NCBI GenBank assembly: GCA_910585815.1
Contig: CAJUFJ010000053.1
Span: forward strand, 1-23,465
Source: an uncultured Oscillospiraceae bacterium
Lineage (GTDB): Bacteria; Bacillota; Clostridia; Oscillospirales; Oscillospiraceae
Direction of reading: 5' to 3'
Length of the DNA: 23,465 nucleotides
This document shows positions 14,061-21,647 of the stretch, piece after piece. Every line of letters begins with the position of its first letter. Position 1 is the stretch's first letter. The translations under genes and the position numbers were made by a program. Under the pieces are notes generated by a model, which saw nothing but the letters and a program-made list of their open reading frames with translations, had not been told where the DNA came from and made no database searches.

Positions 14061-14801
14061 TCAGCAGTTAACGCCGGGATGGAAGGCGGGGGCGTTTACA
14101 CTGGCGCTGATGTATTCCAAGAGCTGATTGATGCCGAATACCGGAACCTGGGCTATGTCCTGAATGATGCGGGTGAAGGGGGCGTAGTTGGCACATTCCA
14201 GCACGAGGGCGCCGGTATCGGGGTACTGCTCCATGTGGCGCCGGGTCATCTCACAGATGCTGTCCGACATGTGCTCCCAGTTTCCCTCGGGGTTGTCGCC
14301 GATGATGAGCTGGGAAAAGGCGGAGTCGGAGGAAAGGCCGCTTACATGGACCGGGATATCTTTGGAGGACCAGCCGGCCTGGTTGAAATAGGGCTCGCTC
14401 ATGCCCTGGGCGTACTCGGTTAAAATGCCGATGCTCCGCTTGCGGCTGAGGGCGGTGTGGAGCATGGGAACGAGAATCAGGGGGGAGGTGAACACCGGAA
14501 TATTGACGGCGTCTGCCAGCTGGCGCTGGAAGCCCGCTAAAAAGCCGCAGCTGGTGGCGATGGCCTTGCAGCCCTCGGCCTCCAACTGGCGGGCCGCCTC
14601 GATAAAGGGGGTGAGAAGGCGGCTGTCCGCGTTTTTCGCCGTCATGTTGAGGGGGTCCACGTCCACAATCTGATACCGCACGGGCATGGAAAACGTCCTT
14701 GCGTTGCCAATATCACCCACCAGGCGGGGGAAGACCGTGCGCATCATCAGGATGCCGATGTCCTGGCCGTAGTTGGTATAGCCGCCTTTTATTGCTGTCA
14801 T
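14061..14801 (-). CDS. Aspartate/glutamate racemase superfamily protein
   Basis: A 246-residue cytoplasmic protein of the Asp/Glu/hydantoin racemase fold, in which two cysteines act as acid and base to invert an alpha carbon. Both are present: Cys85 in AIATSCGFLAGFQ and Cys203 in ALVLECANYAPF. The N-terminus GILMMRTVFPRLVGDIGNARTF is typical of an uncharacterised branch that accompanies amino-acid catabolic genes. The start at 14801 follows AAAGGAAG. Its promoter region holds two direct repeats that also occur around the neighbouring pucR gene, so it probably belongs to the same regulon as the dehydrogenase-aminotransferase cluster. The real substrate is unknown; amino acid or hydantoin racemisation, or a maleate-isomerase-like reaction, are all possible. 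Confidence 0.87.
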   Translation of the reverse strand: MTAIKGGYTNYGQDIGILMMRTVFPRLVGDIGNARTFSMPVRYQIVDVDPLNMTAKNADSRLLTPFIEAARQLEAEGCKAIATSCGFLAGFQRQLADAVNIPVFTSPLILVPMLHTALSRKRSIGILTEYAQGMSEPYFNQAGWSSKDIPVHVSGLSSDSAFSQLIIGDNPEGNWEHMSDSICEMTRRHMEQYPDTGALVLECANYAPFTRIIQDIAQVPVFGINQLLEYISASVNAPAFHPGVNC

Positions 14802-14866
14802 ACATCATCTTCCTTTCGGTATTTTGGCTCCGCTGACCGGATGTCAACGGCCAAGCTTCGACTTTA

Positions 14867-14895
14867 TTTTTAACAAATTACGCAAGGAAAGTCAA
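14867..14895 (-). promoter_or_regulatory. Promoter of the racemase-family gene
   Basis: On the minus strand TTGACT (14895-14890), 17 bases, TAAAAA (14872-14867). The weak -10 suits an activator-dependent promoter, and two direct repeats lie just upstream. Confidence 0.55.
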
Positions 14896-14915
14896 AGGAG
14901 GAAAGGGAAGATGGT

Positions 14916-14957
14916 ACACTTTGTCGAAAAAGGGGCGGATTTTGAGACACTTTGTAG
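14916..14957. promoter_or_regulatory. Tandem ACACTTTGT repeats, candidate PucR activator sites
   Basis: ACACTTTGTCG (14916-14926) and ACACTTTGTAG (14947-14957) are direct repeats 31 bp apart, three helical turns. Relative to the predicted start of racemase transcription (about 14860, minus strand) they centre near -61 and -92, the usual place for an upstream activator. The first motif recurs, inverted, at 16220-16230 in front of pucR and the dehydrogenase cluster. Confidence 0.5.
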
Positions 14958-14962
14958 GACAG

Positions 14963-16129
14963 TCAATAGACAAAATAGTCGTGCAGCAGCAGAGCAATGG
15001 ACATGTAGAGGCGGCTGTAATAATCGTCCAGGTGCAGGTCGCTGATCTCCTCAATTTTTTCCAGCCGGTTGATAAGGGTGTGGCGGTGAAGAAAAAGCTG
15101 CCTGGCGGTCTGCATCATGTTGCAGTTGTTGGACAGGTAGACGCGCAGCGTTTGGAGGTAGTTGGAGCGGTTGGCCCGGTCGTATTGGAGCAGCTGCTGG
15201 AAATGCCGGTTGTCCAGGACGATGGAGCTCTCCCGCCGGTGTATCTGGCCGAACATTTTCAAAAATTCGATGTGGCCGTAAAAACAGACGCCCCGTCTGG
15301 CCTTTATCATCTGCAGGGTGGTCAGTGCCTCCACCGCGTGGCGGATGGCGGTGAGAGCATTGTCATCCGGCCGCAGATGCTCGGCGCCCAGGTAGTAATT
15401 AACGCCATATTCCTCCGACAGGAGGGCAAAGCGGATGTTCAGCCGGTAAAATGTGGACAGAAAACTGCTTAAAGAGGGATAGGAGGTCAGGCAGAACCAT
15501 CGGTGCTCCGGGAGCTGGTGCATGGAGGTGTACAGGCTGTTGGCCTGGATAAAGGAGGTTATCTCCGCCAGGCATTTCTGCCAGGTGGCCTGCTCCGACT
15601 GGGCGTAGTTGATGGGCTCCATCAGCAGAATCTGAACGCAGGACTCCTCGCCCTCGGCCTCGGCTGTGGCGGAGGCCTTGGCGAGGTCGGCAGACAGCAG
15701 AGAAAAAATCTGCTCCAGAATTTCTCCGCTCCAATCCAGCTTGGTCTTGGGGTCGAGCATCCGAATCATGGTGTGGAGAAATTCGGAGAAGGTGAGCTCC
15801 TTCGGCACAAGAAGCACCGGAAAATCCAGGGCGTCGGCCTGGTTCAGGATGTAGGCGGGGATGTTGTTGATATAGTACCCCGCCTGAATCGCGATTCCGG
15901 AGACGCCCCGCCGGGCCAGCTCGGGAATAAAGCTTTGATACAGCTCCTCCTGATCCAGTCCGTATCCGGTGGTCAGCAGCAGCTCGCCCGGCTGCACGGA
16001 GTTGGGGCTGTCCGGGATTTCCATAATGTTGACCCATAGTATTTTGCTGCGGATTCCTTTGGCTCCGGCGGCCAGCGTTACGCCGGAAAATATCTTTTGC
16101 TGAAGCAGGTCCTGAATGGTAAGCGACAC
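14963..16129 (-). CDS. PucR-family transcriptional regulator
   Basis: A 388-residue cytoplasmic regulator. The N-terminal PucR sensor domain (MSLTIQDLL to about residue 125, with GELLLTTGYGL and GVSGIAIQAGYYI) is followed by a GGDEF-like/CdaR middle region and the C-terminal helix-turn-helix, TLRVYLSNNCNMMQTARQLF then HRHTLINRLEKIEEI at about 335-364. PucR/CdaR proteins usually activate nearby catabolic genes for purines, amino acids or sugar acids. The GTG start at 16129 follows GGAGG by 9 bases. It is divergent from the plus-strand dehydrogenase cluster and points toward the racemase gene; repeated ACACTTTGTCG motifs lie on both sides. The inducer is unknown; purine sensing is not implied by the family name alone. 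Confidence 0.93.
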   Translation of the reverse strand: MSLTIQDLLQQKIFSGVTLAAGAKGIRSKILWVNIMEIPDSPNSVQPGELLLTTGYGLDQEELYQSFIPELARRGVSGIAIQAGYYINNIPAYILNQADALDFPVLLVPKELTFSEFLHTMIRMLDPKTKLDWSGEILEQIFSLLSADLAKASATAEAEGEESCVQILLMEPINYAQSEQATWQKCLAEITSFIQANSLYTSMHQLPEHRWFCLTSYPSLSSFLSTFYRLNIRFALLSEEYGVNYYLGAEHLRPDDNALTAIRHAVEALTTLQMIKARRGVCFYGHIEFLKMFGQIHRRESSIVLDNRHFQQLLQYDRANRSNYLQTLRVYLSNNCNMMQTARQLFLHRHTLINRLEKIEEISDLHLDDYYSRLYMSIALLLHDYFVY

Positions 16130-16160
16130 GAAGCGCGTCCTCCCCTCGGCGTGATGTAAG

Positions 16161-16271
16161 GCGCTTTGTACAGTGTTGATATCATATCACATTTTTTGCG
16201 GTTTGAAAATGGGAAGAACCGACAAAGTGTTTAGCGTATCAGCGAAATCGTAAACACATTGTCCATTGTCG
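16161..16271. promoter_or_regulatory. Divergent control region pucR / dehydrogenase cluster with repeated motifs
   Basis: Contains GCGCTTTGTAC (16161-16171), an inverted ACACTTTGTCG (CGACAAAGTGT, 16220-16230) and ACACATTGTCC (16254-16264), the last including a perfect tandem repeat CATTGTC-CATTGTC (16257-16270). A minus-strand TATGAT (16186-16181) may serve pucR. TATAAA (16287-16292), with a poor -35 overlapping the tandem repeat, may serve the plus-strand operon. The sites resemble those before the racemase gene, so PucR is the likely binder. Confidence 0.5.
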
Positions 16272-16319
16272 AATTTTGCGGCTCTTTATAAAATATCTAC
16301 GAAAGGAGGGGATTGTACC

Positions 16320-17345
16320 GTGAATTATCGGGTATTAATCACCGAAGCTGTGAACGAAAAGGGGCTGGAGCTTCTGCGGGAACAGGGCTACCAGCTTGTT
16401 ATGGGCACCGGGCCGGAGGAGGAGACGCTTCTGCGGGAATGTGCGGACTGTGATGGCGCATTGACGCGGAACGGCAAGTTTTCTGCCCGGGTTTTTGACG
16501 CCTGTCCCAACCTGAAGGTGGTTTCCATGCACGGGATCGGCGTGGACGGGATTGATGTGGAGGCGGCTACGGCCCGGGGGATTCAGGTGTGCAACGCCGC
16601 CGAGTCCAACCAGCGTTCGGTGGCCGAGTACGCCATCGGCCTGATTCTTATGCTGGCCAAGCAGTCGGTCACCTACCACAACGGGCTGAAAAGCGGCCAG
16701 ATGGCCGATGTGCGCAAGGTCTACGGCAGCGACGTAAGCGGCAAGACGCTGGGCATCATCGGCATGGGCAATATCGGCACGCAGGTGGCCCGGATGGCGG
16801 CGCACGGCCTGGGCATGAAGGTGGTGGGCTACAGCCGCCGCATCACCAAGGACCAGGAGATGGATTTCGGCGTGCTCACCCCCGACATGAAGAAGGTGAT
16901 TTCCGGCGCGGACTACCTGTCTCTCCACCTGCCGGGCACCGGCTCCACCGCCAAGCTGCTGGATGGGGAAAAGCTGTCCTGGATGAAGCCCAGCGCCTTC
17001 CTCATCAACACCGGCCGGGGCGAGGTCATCGACGAGGCCGCGCTGATTAAAATGCTTCAGGAGGGCAGGCTGCGGGGGGCGGCGCTGGATGTGTTCGAGG
17101 GGAATCTGCCCAAGGAGGACAATCCGCTGCTGTCCATGGAGAACGTGATTGTGACCCCCCACACGGCGGCGTTTACCACCGAGGCCCTGGAGCGCATGTC
17201 CTATCAGGCCGCCCTGGGGATTGTGGAGGTGCTGGAGCAGCGGCCTGTGACCTATGCGGTAAACAAGCTGTCTGACAGCTTTGAGGAGAACCAGAACATT
17301 ACCGCGGTTATGGATTTCTTCCGCCACGAGTTCAACTATCAATAA
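16320..17345 (+). CDS. D-isomer 2-hydroxyacid dehydrogenase, SerA-like
   Basis: A 341-residue NAD(P)-dependent dehydrogenase that interconverts a 2-oxo acid and a D-2-hydroxy acid. The cofactor motif GIIGMGNIG is at residues 145-153; catalytic Arg233 is in INTGRGEVID, Glu260 in ALDVFEGN and His281 in TPHTAAF, a complete set. Phosphoglycerate dehydrogenase is the closest familiar name, but the C-terminal ACT domain of long SerA is absent and the neighbours are catabolic, so the substrate is open. GTG 16320 is chosen because AAGGAGGGG precedes it by about 10 bases; the frame extends upstream to 16266 without a ribosome site. First gene of the operon divergent from pucR; the next gene is 36 bp away. 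Confidence 0.88.
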   Translation: MNYRVLITEAVNEKGLELLREQGYQLVMGTGPEEETLLRECADCDGALTRNGKFSARVFDACPNLKVVSMHGIGVDGIDVEAATARGIQVCNAAESNQRSVAEYAIGLILMLAKQSVTYHNGLKSGQMADVRKVYGSDVSGKTLGIIGMGNIGTQVARMAAHGLGMKVVGYSRRITKDQEMDFGVLTPDMKKVISGADYLSLHLPGTGSTAKLLDGEKLSWMKPSAFLINTGRGEVIDEAALIKMLQEGRLRGAALDVFEGNLPKEDNPLLSMENVIVTPHTAAFTTEALERMSYQAALGIVEVLEQRPVTYAVNKLSDSFEENQNITAVMDFFRHEFNYQ

Positions 17346-17381
17346 ACAGCCTGGATACAGCAGGGAAGAAGGAGAACGAAC

Positions 17382-18386
17382 ATGAAAGTACGTGTTTACG
17401 GAGCCCAGCCGGACGAATTGCGGCTCTATGAGGAGGCGGAGAAGCAGGGAGACCTCTCCTTTGTATTCGCCAAAGCTCCGCTGAATGAGGAGACGGTGCA
17501 GGAGGTTCAGGACTGTGAGGCCCTGATTCTGCTGACCAACTGCCAGGTGAATGAGAAGGTAGCGGAGGAGTTGTCCAAGAAGGGCGTGAAGTACCTGGCC
17601 TGCCGCTCCGCCGGCACCGACCATGTGGACTACGCCGCCGTGAAAAGGCTGGGCATGTGCTGCTGCAATGTGCCCTTTTACGCCCCCGAGGCCATCGCGG
17701 AACACACCATCCTGATGGCCCTGCGGGTGCTGCGCCACGAGAAGAAGTGCAGCGCCAAGGTGGCCGCCGGCGACTACACCCTGGAGGGCCTGAAGGGCCG
17801 GCAGCTGGGCCAGCTCACCGCCGGCGTGCTGGGCACCGGCCGCATCGGGCGGACCACCATGAACCTGCTCAACGGCTTCGGCGCCAGGGTGCTGGGCTGG
17901 GACCCCTACCCCAACGACGCGGCGGCCAAGCTGTGTACCTACGTGGAGCGGGACGAGCTGTTGAAGCAGAGCGACATTATCTTTCTCCACTGTCCCCTCA
18001 CCCCTGACAGCTACCACGTCATCGGCAGGGAGACCCTGGGCATGATGAAGGAGGGCGCGGTCCTCATCAACACCGCCCGGGGAGGGCTGGTGGACCAGGA
18101 CGCCGTTCTGGAGGCCCTGGAGAGAGGCCGGCTGGGCGGCTTCGCCTTTGACGTCTATGAGAATGAGGCCGCCTTTGTCCGCAAGAAAAAGACTCTGGCC
18201 GAGATTGACGACCCCACCTTCCAGGCCCTGCTGGCCCGGGACGACGCCATCTACAGCCCCCACGTGGCGTTTTACACCGACGGGGCCATCTACAGTATGA
18301 TCGAGGTTACGCTGGCCAACCTGCGGGAGTATCTGACCACCGGCCAGTGCCGCAATGAAGTGAAGGAGGAGGCGGGGCCCGTATGA
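17382..18386 (+). CDS. D-2-hydroxyacid dehydrogenase, D-lactate dehydrogenase/VanH-like
   Basis: A 334-residue NAD-dependent enzyme of the D-lactate dehydrogenase branch. The dinucleotide motif VLGTGRIG is at residues 149-156, with catalytic Arg233 (NTARGGLVD), Glu260 (FDVYENEA) and His294 (SPHVAFYTD). YTDGAIYSMIEVTLANLREY is typical of the LdhA/FldH/VanH group, which reduces pyruvate or aryl-pyruvates and branched oxo acids. It lies 36 bp after another dehydrogenase of the same superfamily but is from a different branch, so the two are unlikely to be recent duplicates and may work on different substrates or in opposite directions. Its stop overlaps the aminotransferase start by 4 bp (ATGA), linking oxo-acid reduction to transamination. 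RBS: AAGGAGA. Confidence 0.9.
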   Translation: MKVRVYGAQPDELRLYEEAEKQGDLSFVFAKAPLNEETVQEVQDCEALILLTNCQVNEKVAEELSKKGVKYLACRSAGTDHVDYAAVKRLGMCCCNVPFYAPEAIAEHTILMALRVLRHEKKCSAKVAAGDYTLEGLKGRQLGQLTAGVLGTGRIGRTTMNLLNGFGARVLGWDPYPNDAAAKLCTYVERDELLKQSDIIFLHCPLTPDSYHVIGRETLGMMKEGAVLINTARGGLVDQDAVLEALERGRLGGFAFDVYENEAAFVRKKKTLAEIDDPTFQALLARDDAIYSPHVAFYTDGAIYSMIEVTLANLREYLTTGQCRNEVKEEAGPV

Positions 18387-19570
18387 GAGACATGGTATCC
18401 CAGGGCGCCCGGCGGCTGGAGCCCTCCCTGATCCGCACCGTTCTGGACCGGGCGGCTGCCCTCCGGGGTGAGGGGCACAAGGTAATCCCCTTCAGCGCCG
18501 GCGAGCCCAATTTCGACACCCCCAGCCCCATCAAGGCCGCCGCCCAGCGGGCCATTGAGGAGAACTACACCCACTACACCTCCAACCGGGGGCTGCCCGG
18601 CCTACGGGCCATTATCGCCAAAATGATGGAGCGGGCCACCGGCGCGTCCTACGACCCGGAGACCGAGGTTCTGGTCACCTCCAGCGGAGCCGAGGCGCTG
18701 AACAATACCGTCCACGCCTTTGTGGGCGAGGGCGACGAGGTGATTATCCCCACGCCGGCCTTTGTCTCCTACAAGAATCTGGTGAAGTTCACCGGGGCCA
18801 CAGTGGTGGAGGTCCCCCTGTCCCCCGGGGAGTGCTTCCGGCTGGACGCCAGGGCTATCGAGGCCAAGATCACCCCCAGGACTAAGATGATTATTCTCAA
18901 CAACCCCAACAACCCCAGCGGGGCCGTCTATACCCGGGAGGACCTGGAGGCGGTGGCTAGGCTGGCGGCGGAGCATGACCTGCTGGTCCTCTCCGACGAG
19001 ATGTACAGCCGGCTGGTCTACGACGGGGCGGAGTTTGTCTCGGTGGCCTCCCTGCCCGGTATGCGGGAGCGGGCCATTGTAATCAGCGGCTTTTCCAAGT
19101 CCTACGCCATGACCGGCTGGCGGCTGGGGTATATTATAGCGGACAAGGGGCTTATTCCCCCGCTGCTCAAGGTCCACCAGTACTCCACCACCTGCTCCCC
19201 CACCTTTATCCAGAAGGGGCTGGTGGACTCCCTGGAGGACCCTCAGACCGAGAAGGAGGTCCAGGCGATGCTGGACGCCTTCGCCCGGCGCCGGCAGGCG
19301 ATTTTGGCGGGGCTGGAGAAAATTCCCGGCCTGACCCCCATCACCCCCAGGGGGGCGTTCTACGTGACGGTGGATGTGTCCGCCACCGGGATGAACGGGA
19401 TGGACTTTGCTAACAGGCTGCTGGAGGAGAAGTTTGTGGCCACCGTGCCCGCCATTGCCTTCGACGGCGACACCGCCAATCTAATCCGTATTTCCTACGC
19501 CGCTTCCGACGAGGACATTCAGGAGGGACTGAAGCGGCTGGAGGCCTTTGTCAGAGAACGGAAGGGCTGA
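18383..19570 (+). CDS. Class I/II PLP aminotransferase, AspB-like
   Basis: A 395-residue fold-type I aminotransferase that moves an amino group between an amino acid and a 2-oxo acid. The PLP lysine is Lys239 in SGFSKSYAMTGWRLGY; upstream are SSGAEALNN (cofactor phosphate), NNPNNPSGAVY and LSDEMYSRLVYDG, and the substrate-carboxylate arginine is in NLIRISYA near residue 375. This is the subgroup Ib of aspartate/aromatic aminotransferases. Translational coupling to the preceding dehydrogenase suggests the pair converts an amino acid to a D-hydroxy acid through a shared oxo acid. The amino donor is not readable from sequence; aromatic, branched or acidic amino acids are all possible. Confidence 0.93.
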   Translation: MRDMVSQGARRLEPSLIRTVLDRAAALRGEGHKVIPFSAGEPNFDTPSPIKAAAQRAIEENYTHYTSNRGLPGLRAIIAKMMERATGASYDPETEVLVTSSGAEALNNTVHAFVGEGDEVIIPTPAFVSYKNLVKFTGATVVEVPLSPGECFRLDARAIEAKITPRTKMIILNNPNNPSGAVYTREDLEAVARLAAEHDLLVLSDEMYSRLVYDGAEFVSVASLPGMRERAIVISGFSKSYAMTGWRLGYIIADKGLIPPLLKVHQYSTTCSPTFIQKGLVDSLEDPQTEKEVQAMLDAFARRRQAILAGLEKIPGLTPITPRGAFYVTVDVSATGMNGMDFANRLLEEKFVATVPAIAFDGDTANLIRISYAASDEDIQEGLKRLEAFVRERKG

Positions 19571-19595
19571 CGCCCGACGAAAAGGAGATTGACCC

Positions 19596-20255
19596 ATGAG
19601 CTTTGCATTGATTGGACCGGGAAAGCTGGGGCAGGTGCTGTTTCAGGCGGCGGCGGGGCCCCGGCTGGTGATTGGACGGTCCCAGGAGGGTCTGGAGCCC
19701 TTCCGGGACCGGGCGGAGCTGGGGATATCCACCCGGCTGGCGGACGCCGCCCGGTGCCAGGTGACGGCGGCCGCTGTGCCCGCCGGGGCCTGCGCCCAGG
19801 TGTTTGCCGACCTGTGCCCTCAACTCCCGGCGGGGCATATCCTTCTCAACTTTGCCACCGGTTGGGACATTCCCCGGGAGCTGGTGGAGCAGTACCCCCA
19901 GCTGCATCTGCTGAATGTTAAGCTGGTGGGCTCCGCCATCGGCATCTCCTACGGCCTGAAGGGGCTTGCGGTGGTGGCCCCGACCTGCGGCGGGGTGCTG
20001 GAGCAGATCGGGCGCTGTCTGCCCGGCCTGGAGCTGGCGGTGGGCGACCCCCTTGCCGTGCGGGACATCAACACCCGTGCCACCCGGGCGGCCCTGGCCG
20101 CGGCGGTGGCTCTGGAGAAGGAGCTGGATGTGCAGAACGTCCCCGCGCCCGTGATCCGGGCGGCGGCGGGCTGTCTGATGCCGGGGGTGATGATTGCCTA
20201 TCAGAATGGGGAGCTGGGGGGCTTTGCCCAGAAAATCGTGGACGAATTGCGCTGA
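19596..20255 (+). CDS. Short Rossmann-fold protein, ProC/imine-reductase-like, unknown substrate
   Basis: A 219-residue protein starting with the nucleotide motif FALIGPGKLGQVLF (GxGxLG), followed by VIGRS at the end of the second strand and a domain that continues through HILLNFATGWDI and LLNVKLVGSAIG, then a helical tail. The layout resembles pyrroline-5-carboxylate reductase or other beta-hydroxyacid/imine reductases but it is about 50 residues shorter and lacks the usual GSGPAY-type dimer segment. RAAAGCLMPGVMIAYQN may be a reduced dimer region. AAGGAG precedes the start, and it is 25 bp after the aminotransferase, so it is a working member of the operon. It could reduce an imine, or oxidise a hydroxy acid; I cannot assign a reaction. 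Confidence 0.75.
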   Translation: MSFALIGPGKLGQVLFQAAAGPRLVIGRSQEGLEPFRDRAELGISTRLADAARCQVTAAAVPAGACAQVFADLCPQLPAGHILLNFATGWDIPRELVEQYPQLHLLNVKLVGSAIGISYGLKGLAVVAPTCGGVLEQIGRCLPGLELAVGDPLAVRDINTRATRAALAAAVALEKELDVQNVPAPVIRAAAGCLMPGVMIAYQNGELGGFAQKIVDELR

Positions 20256-20265
20256 TGGAGTACAA

Positions 20266-20283
20266 ACAGGAAGCAATTCCTGT
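20266..20283 (+). other. Small hairpin between Rossmann and FAD genes
   Basis: ACAGGAA-GCAA-TTCCTGT, a perfect 7-bp stem with a tetraloop. There is no T run, so it is more likely an mRNA processing or stability element within the operon than a terminator. Confidence 0.4.
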
Positions 20284-20316
20284 CCCTGTAATATTTAGGA
20301 AGAAAGGTAGAGAGAT

Positions 20317-21597
20317 ATGAAGGTTATCGTAGTAGGCGGAGGATGGGCCGGGTCCGGTGCGGCCATCGCAGCCCGGAACGCCGGCGCGGAGGTCACCGTT
20401 CTGGAGCGGACCGACATGCTGCTGGGCACCGGTCTGGTGGGCGGCATCATGCGCAACAACGGCCGTTTTACCGCCACGGAGGAGATGATCGCCCTGGGCG
20501 GCAATGAGATTTTTGAGACCATTGACCAGAACTGCCGCCACCGCAACATTGAGTTCCCCGGCCACAAGCATGCCAGCCTGTATGATATCGCCCTGATCGA
20601 GCCCGCTATCCGCAGTCTTCTGCTGAGCAAGGGCATCGAGGTCCGCCTCCAGGCCCGGGTGAAGGAGGTGGAGATGGACGGCGGCAAGATGACCGCCGTG
20701 ATTCTGAGCGACGACGAGAAGATCGCCGGCGACGTGTTCATCGACGCCACTGGCAGCGCCGGTCCCATGGCCAACTGCGGCAAGTACGGCAACGGCTGCG
20801 CCATGTGCGTCCTGCGCTGCCCCACCTTCGGCGGCCGGGTGAGCGTTGTGGGCAAGGCCGGCGTGCAGGAGAAGCAGGGCAAGAAGGCCGACGGCACCAT
20901 CGGCGCGATGAGCGGCTCCTGCAAGCTGTTCAAGGAGTCTCTCAGCCCCGAGATTGTGAAGATGCTGGATGAGAGCGGCGTTGCCGTCATCCCCATTCCC
21001 GAGAAGCTGCGCAAGGGCGAGGGAGCCCTGGCCAAGAAGGCCTGCCAGCAGTACGCCCTGAAGGAGTTCAACGAGAACATTATCCTGCTGGACACCGGCC
21101 ATGCCAAGCTGATGTCCCCCTACTACCCCCTGGAGCAGCTGCACCAGGTCCCCGGCTTTGAAAACGCCCGGTATGAGGACCCCTATTCCGGCGGACAGGG
21201 CAACTCCATGCGGTATATGGCCCTGGCCCCCCGCGATGACGCGCTGAAGGTGGAGGGGCTGGACAATGTGTTCTGCGGCGGCGAGAAGGCCGGCCTGCTG
21301 GTGGGACACACGGAGGCCATTGTCACCGGCACCTTGGCTGGACACAACGCGGTGCGCTATCTCCTGGGCCGGGAGCTGCTGGTTCTGCCCGAGACCCTGG
21401 CCGTGGGCGACGCCATCTCCTATGTGCGCAAGGCGATGGACACCGAGGAGGGTATGACGAAGAAATACACCTTCTCCGGCTCGGTCTACTTTAACCGCAT
21501 GCAGGAGCTGGGTCTGTACTCGACCGATATCTCCGCCATTCAGGACCGGGTGGAAAAGGCCGGCCTGACCGGCGTGTTTGCCGGAAAGCTGGCCTGA
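20317..21597 (+). CDS. FAD-dependent oxidoreductase with a ferredoxin-like cysteine motif
   Basis: A 426-residue flavoprotein. The FAD-binding VVGGGWAGSGAAIAARNAG is at residues 5-23 with LERTD closing the fold, FIDATGSAG (141-149) is the second dinucleotide motif, and GLDNVFCGGEKAG near 318-330 is the C-terminal FAD contact. It resembles the FAD_oxidored/GidA-like group. Cys154, Cys161, Cys164 and Cys168 form C-x6-C-x2-C-x3-C followed by Pro, the spacing of a [4Fe-4S] ferredoxin site, embedded between the FAD motifs. The substrate is unknown; oxidation of an amino or hydroxy acid would fit the operon. The ribosome site is weak (AAAGG), which may lower expression. It is followed 50 bp later by the transporter. 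Confidence 0.83.
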   Translation: MKVIVVGGGWAGSGAAIAARNAGAEVTVLERTDMLLGTGLVGGIMRNNGRFTATEEMIALGGNEIFETIDQNCRHRNIEFPGHKHASLYDIALIEPAIRSLLLSKGIEVRLQARVKEVEMDGGKMTAVILSDDEKIAGDVFIDATGSAGPMANCGKYGNGCAMCVLRCPTFGGRVSVVGKAGVQEKQGKKADGTIGAMSGSCKLFKESLSPEIVKMLDESGVAVIPIPEKLRKGEGALAKKACQQYALKEFNENIILLDTGHAKLMSPYYPLEQLHQVPGFENARYEDPYSGGQGNSMRYMALAPRDDALKVEGLDNVFCGGEKAGLLVGHTEAIVTGTLAGHNAVRYLLGRELLVLPETLAVGDAISYVRKAMDTEEGMTKKYTFSGSVYFNRMQELGLYSTDISAIQDRVEKAGLTGVFAGKLA

Positions 21598-21647
21598 GCC
21601 GTCCAGGCATACTGTGAACCATAAAAAACAAGGGAGATGTGGCCTAC

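Noticed and set aside
16335..18263. 642-codon open frame antisense to both hydroxyacid dehydrogenases
   Set aside because: Same GC-driven artefact; spans two unrelated genes and their gap.
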